From Flaccisagitta enflata (lineage: Eukaryota > Chaetognatha > Sagittoidea > Aphragmophora): a stretch of DNA of 64,000 nucleotides. The stretch covers positions 62,868,001 through 62,932,000 of the forward strand of contig OZ231126.1 in assembly GCA_965153355.1 (NCBI GenBank), given 5' to 3'. This document shows, piece after piece, positions 59,485 through 64,000 of the stretch (within the stretch, counting starts at the first letter, position 1; each line of letters opens with the position of its first letter). Under the pieces are notes generated by a model. That model worked only from the letters and a program-made list of their open reading frames with translations, had not been told where the DNA came from and searched no databases. Made by a program: the position numbers and the translations under genes.

Positions 59485-62400
59485 ATGTAGAATGGCAATA
59501 AGCACCTGGATGAAGGTCAGCAGAGAAAGAGAATTGCAATAAGCACCTGGATGAAGCTCAGCGGTGAAAGGGAATGGCAATAAGCACCTGGATGACAGTC
59601 AGCGGCGAAAGGGAATGGCAATAAGCACCTGGATGACGATCAGCAGAGAAAGGGACTGGCAATAAGCACCTTAATGAAGCTCAGCGGTGAAAGGGAATGG
59701 CAATAACTACCTGGATGACGGTCAGCAGAGAAAGGGAATTGCAATAAGCACCTGGATGCAGGCGTGTATAATGTTGAGTATTCCCCCCCCGGTGGGGGGG
59801 GGAATAAAATCAAATGGTTTGGAGATGGGGAAGAAAATCAAAAGCTTGAAAAAAGGAAAAAAGAAAAATTTTGAAGATTTTACACTTTTGGCAGTACTAA
59901 AAGCTAAAATGTATTTACTACAACACAATTTAACACTATTAAAACCTATAATATACTGTTTTATAGCTTTGAGGGTCAAAGCAGAGCAACTGGAGGAAGC
60001 CACTCTATAAATGGCTAGGATTCATGATCAAATTTTTACCACAAAATGCACCTATAGGTGTACTATGTTGTTTAAGGTTTTGGAGCCATTCTAACGAATT
60101 CATTTTTTTTTGGTCCAAAATTTTTTTTTCTGTTTTTGGCTGATTTTGACTACAAAAATTACATTAAAAGAAAATTCTTTCATATGTATGTTAGTTAGAT
60201 ACGTTAACACACATTTCATTTTTTGTTGGGGATTTTCCGCCAATTTTTGTGGCTATGGCATCCAAAACTCAAAAAACACAAAAAGTTGAATATTTCCTAA
60301 GATTTTCAATAAAATCCCTTGATTTTAGTGTAAGTAGTAGTTTTAGGATTCACTAATAATTGTGCAAAATTTCAGCTCTTAAAATGCAATTTTGATACAG
60401 TTATGAAATTTTCAATTTTTTACAAAATGCAATGTAGGACGATTTTTGGTCAAAATTTTTTTTTCAAATAAAAAATTTTGCCAATTGTTATTTTTTGATA
60501 AAATAAATAACAAATTAAGAGTTTCCAAAAAAAGATTTTGAACTAGCCCTCTTAGAAAAAAATTTTTTTTCTCAAAATTTGTGAAAATGACCCATTTTTG
60601 AAGTTGAATAAGCTTGTTCCTGTCATCCGATCATCTTCATTTTTGGTGGAGTTGTTACCTGTTATCTTACCTAACTTCACCTAAAATTTGAGCTTACTGC
60701 AATTAACGGTTGTGGAGATATTGATGTGCAAAGCTACTTTGTAAAAGCAAAATCAGCAAAATTGGCATTTTGGCCATTTTTTAGCTTTTATAAAATTGTA
60801 TTTTTTCCTTCACACACCTCCATTTTGGCTGAAGTTACTCATGTTTATGCATATATTCATATTGCAAAATTTCACACTTGTCAGTCAAGCCATTTTACAG
60901 TTATGGTGGTCCAAAGTTTCAAAAATCGCAAATTTTTCAATCAAAACTTAGGCTGTGAAATTTTTCAAAAAATTTAAAAAAAGTTTTCATCAGGGTTTTT
61001 GAGTTGGGAAAATAGAATAGTTTCTAATTTTTTGAGACCCCCCCTTTGGAGACCTTTTTTTTGAAAAATTTTTGCTGATTTTTCCGCCTAAGATTTGATT
61101 GAAAAATTTGCATTTTTCAACAAAAACTACTGTGAAAATTTTTCAAAAAAATTTAAAAAAAAGTTTTCATCAGGGTTTTTTAAGTTGGGAAAATAGAATA
61201 GTTTCTAATTTTTTGGATCCCCCCGTTGGAGACCTTTTTTTGAAAAATTTTTTCCTTATTTTTTTCCTGAAGATTTGGTTGAAAAATTGCTATTCTTTTA
61301 AAACTTTGGACCATCTTACCCCTAAAATGGCTTGACTGACAAGTGTGAAATTTTGGAATATGAATATATGCTTAAACTTCAGTAACTTCAGCTTAGATGG
61401 AGGTCTCTGAAAGAAAAAATGAAATCTTATGCAAGCTCAAAAATAGCCAAAATGCAAATTTTGCTGAATTTGCTCTGACAAAGTAACTTTGAACGTCAAT
61501 ATCTTCGCAACCGTTAGTCGCAGTGAGCTCAAATTACAAGTGAAGTTGGGTAGATAACGAGTAATCCACCAAAATGAAGTTGATCGGATGACAGGAACAG
61601 TTTTTATTCAACTTCAAAAAATGGGTCATTTTCACAAATTTTGAGAAAAATTTTTTTTCTAAGAGGGCTAGTTCAAAATCTTTTTAAGAACTCTTAATTT
61701 ATTATTTATTTTATCAAAAAAAAACAATTGGTAAAATTTTTATTTGAAAAAAATTTTGACCAATTGCATTTTGTGAAAATCTAAAATTTCATATCAAAAT
61801 TCATTTAAGAGCTGAAATTTACACATATTAGTGAATCCTAAAACTACTACCACACAAAATCAAAGGGATTTTATTGAAAATCTTAAATGTCCCACTTTTG
61901 TGTTTTTCGGATTTTGGGTGCCATAGCAGTGGCGAATATCCCAACAAGAAGAGTGTGTGTGCATGTCTAACTAACATACATATGAAATTTTCTTTAATGT
62001 ATTTGTAGTCAAAAATCAGCAAAACAGAAAAAAATTTTGGACAAAAAAAAATGAATATGTGGAGATAGCTCAAGAAACAACAAACAACATAGTATACGCC
62101 TATAGGCATTTGTGATAAGAAACCAGTCATAGTCTAGCACGTTTAGTATAGCTTCCTGTACCAGTTGCTGATTCTCGTGCCTATTTGTTTATAGCTTTGA
62201 GGGTAAAAAAATCAGAAATTTTGTAACGCGATGCGACGCGTCACGGGGAAGAAAATCAAATGCAGGGGGGGGAATAAAATCAAATGCCACTCAACATTAT
62301 ACACCCCTGCCTGGATGATGGTCAGCAGAGAAAGGGAATTGCAATAAGCACCTGGATGACGGTCAGCAGAGAAAGGGAATGGCAATTAGCACCTGGACGA

Positions 62401-63545
62401 CAGTCAGCAGAGAAAGGGAATGGCAATAAGCACCTGAATGAAGGTCAGCAGAGAAAGGGAATGGCAATAAGCACCTGGATGAAGCTCAGCAGAGAAAGGG
62501 AATTGCAATAAGCACCTGGATGATGGTCAGCAGAGAAAGGGAATGGCAATAAGCACCTGGATGAAGCTCAGCGGTGAAAGGGACTGGCAATAAGCACCTG
62601 GATCAAGGTCAGCAGTGAAAGGGAATGGCAATAAGCACCTGGATGAAGGTCAGCAGTAAAAGGGAATGGCAATAATCACCTGGATGACAGTCAGCGGCAA
62701 AAGGGAATGGCAATAAGCACCTGGATGACAATCAACGGTGAAAGGGAATGGCAATAAGCACCTGAATGAAAGTCAGCAGTGAAAGGGAATGGCAATAAGC
62801 ACCTGGATGACAGTCAGCAGAGAAAGGGAATGGCAATAAGCACCTGGATGACAATCAACGGTGAAAGGGAATGGCTAAAAGCACTTGGATGACGGTCAGC
62901 AGAGAAAGGGAATGGCAATAAGCACCTGGATGACAATCAACGGTGAAAGGGAATGGCTATAAGCACTTGGATGACGGTCAGCAGAGAAAGGGAATGGCAA
63001 TAAGCACCTGGATGACAGTCAGCGGCAAAAGGGAATGGCAATAAGCACCTGGATGACAATCAACAGTGAAAGGGAATGGCTATAAGCACCTGGATTACGG
63101 TCAGCAGAGAAAGGGAATTGCAAAAAGCACCTGGATGACGGTCAGCAGAGAAAGGGAATTGCAATAAGCACCTGGATGACAATCAACGGTGAAAGGGAAT
63201 GGCAATAAGCACCTGAATGAAAGTCAGCAGTGAAAGGGAATGGCAATAAGCACCTGGATGACAGTCAGCAGAGAAAGGGAATGGCAATAAGCACCTGGAT
63301 GACAATCAACGGTGAAAGGGAGTGGCTATAAGCACCTGGATGACGGTCAGCAGAGAAAGGGAATTGCAAAAAGCACCTGGATGACGGTCAGCAGAGAAAG
63401 GGAATTGCAATAAGCACCTGGATGACAATCAACGGTGAAAGGGAATGGCAATAAGCACCTGAATGAAAGTCAGCAGTGAAAGGGAATGGCAATAAGCACC
63501 TGGATGACAGTCAGCAGAGAAAGGGAATGGCAATAAGCACCTGGA
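59485..63545. repeat. 41-bp tandem array, interrupted by a foldback element
   Basis: The unit is CACCTGGATGACAGTCAGCA then GAGAAAGGGAATGGCAATAAG (41 bases). It runs 59485-59758 and continues 62310-63545. Variants (GACAATCAACGG, GAATGAAAGTCAGCAGTG, GGCTATAAG) recur in a fixed order about every 246 bases near 63170-63540, suggesting a six-unit higher-order repeat. No coding function is apparent. Confidence 0.9.
59759..62309. mobile_element. hAT-like foldback element, 2551 bp, with 8-bp target duplication
   Basis: The ends CAGGCGTGTATAATGTTGAG and CAGGGGTGTATAATGTTGAG (reverse complement of the right end) are flanked by CCTGGATG on both sides (59751-59758 and 62310-62317). The two halves pair: ACCCATTTTTGAAGTTGAAT near 60590 with its inverse near 61605, and TTCATATGTATGTTAGTTAG near 60178 with its inverse near 61970. 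The unpaired centre (about 60960-61270) holds a tandem duplication around CATCAGGGTTTTTGAGTTGG. There is no transposase frame. Confidence 0.75.
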
Positions 63546-64000
63546 TTTAGATTTAGATTTAGATTTAGATAAATTTAGCCTTAGGAAAACCTTTTTAGAA
63601 AGGTCTTATAAAAAAGGCCGTCTTAATCATTAAAAACTTTTAGCACAGCAAAGCAACACAGCACACCCGTGAACTAAGGATTGTTAGGTTTGAAAATAAG
63701 CTGCCGTTTTCCTCTGCTTCCCACAATTTTCCATGCTCCGTTTTCGGTAGACTCTTCATTTTTGCACTTTTGCTCTTCAAGCAGTTGTTTGAACTTGATT
63801 TTTTCCTCGGCACATTGCATTTTTGTTAAATCAGGGCAAACTGAAACCCTGTCCCAACGTATTTGTCCTTTTAGCTTCCGAAGATTGTTCTTGACACTCT
63901 CCCGGTCAGATGCTGTACGGAACCGGACAACCAATGGTCTTGGTTTGTCTCCCACGCAGTTGCCCACGCGGTATACTGATGAAACACTAGCTGAGACTCC
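63545..64000 (-). mobile_element. Non-LTR retrotransposon fragment, ORF1 C-terminus plus 3' tail
   Basis: The minus-strand frame is open from the window edge to TAG at 63674-63676. It contains GDKPRPLVVRFRTASDRESV, the RRM-like region with conserved Lys-Pro-Arg-Pro of CR1/L2/Jockey-type ORF1 proteins, then VCPDLTKMQ. About 100 bases of 3' sequence follow, ending in a TCTAAA/ATCTAA tandem tail at 63545-63570, typical of some LINE 3' ends. The tail joins the 41-bp satellite directly. The element continues beyond the window. Confidence 0.65.

Noticed and set aside
59485-63545. CRISPR-like array
   Set aside because: The 41-bp units are contiguous with no unique spacers, and the DNA is eukaryotic.

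Overview
This is eukaryotic nuclear DNA, most likely from an animal. The evidence is genes split by GT..AG introns, a secreted pancreatic-type lipase with a C-terminal PLAT domain, a cilium/flagellum-type thioredoxin-NDPK protein, a TTAGGG-like repeat tract and a non-LTR retroelement fragment. The species cannot be named from the sequence; a marine invertebrate is a guess. Coding DNA is a small fraction. The rest is microsatellites, TIR elements, foldback elements and minisatellites, often nested.

Layout. 1-3200: a TA-flanked TIR element (about 43-1408), GAAA and CAA microsatellites, and a hAT-like TIR element (1929-3162) with another element nested inside. 3232-5002 (+): a Ser/Arg-rich gene of unknown function, interrupted by a 240-bp repeat that carries usable splice sites. 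5003-9600: intergenic repeats, including a TIR element filled with TTAGGG-like repeats (8082-8642). 9669-14504 (+): a six-exon gene encoding an IRE1/RNase L-like pseudokinase plus KEN domain joined to the LW and central domains of transcription factor TFIIS. 15009-28261 (-): a complete 12-exon pancreatic-lipase-like gene, convergent with the fusion gene; its first intron holds about 6.5 kb of repeats, including a 2.1-kb TTAATTAAC foldback. 28262-35004: intergenic AT-rich repeats. 35005-45649 (-): an NME8/TXNDC3-like gene with thioredoxin, three NDPK domains and an acidic tail, its introns packed with microsatellites. 45650-54392: intergenic repeats. 54393-55601 (-): a polyQ/Asp-rich reading frame of unknown function. 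55650-58000: a 105-107 bp satellite. 58560-59460: GAT microsatellite. 59485-63545: a 41-bp tandem array split by a 2.55-kb hAT-like foldback element with an 8-bp target duplication. 63545-64000: the 3' part of a non-LTR retrotransposon fragment running off the window.

The genes do not form an evident pathway. The lipase would act in the gut or as a secreted enzyme, and the NME8-like protein in the outer dynein arm or ciliary matrix. The IRE1-KEN/TFIIS fusion is the most unusual gene: an RNA-surveillance fold with its RNase residues missing, tethered to RNA polymerase II elongation-factor domains. The two multi-exon minus-strand genes and the two-domain fusion were assembled by hand from splice sites, codon phase and family similarity. 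In-phase totals (fusion 2613 nt, lipase 1596 nt) support the models.
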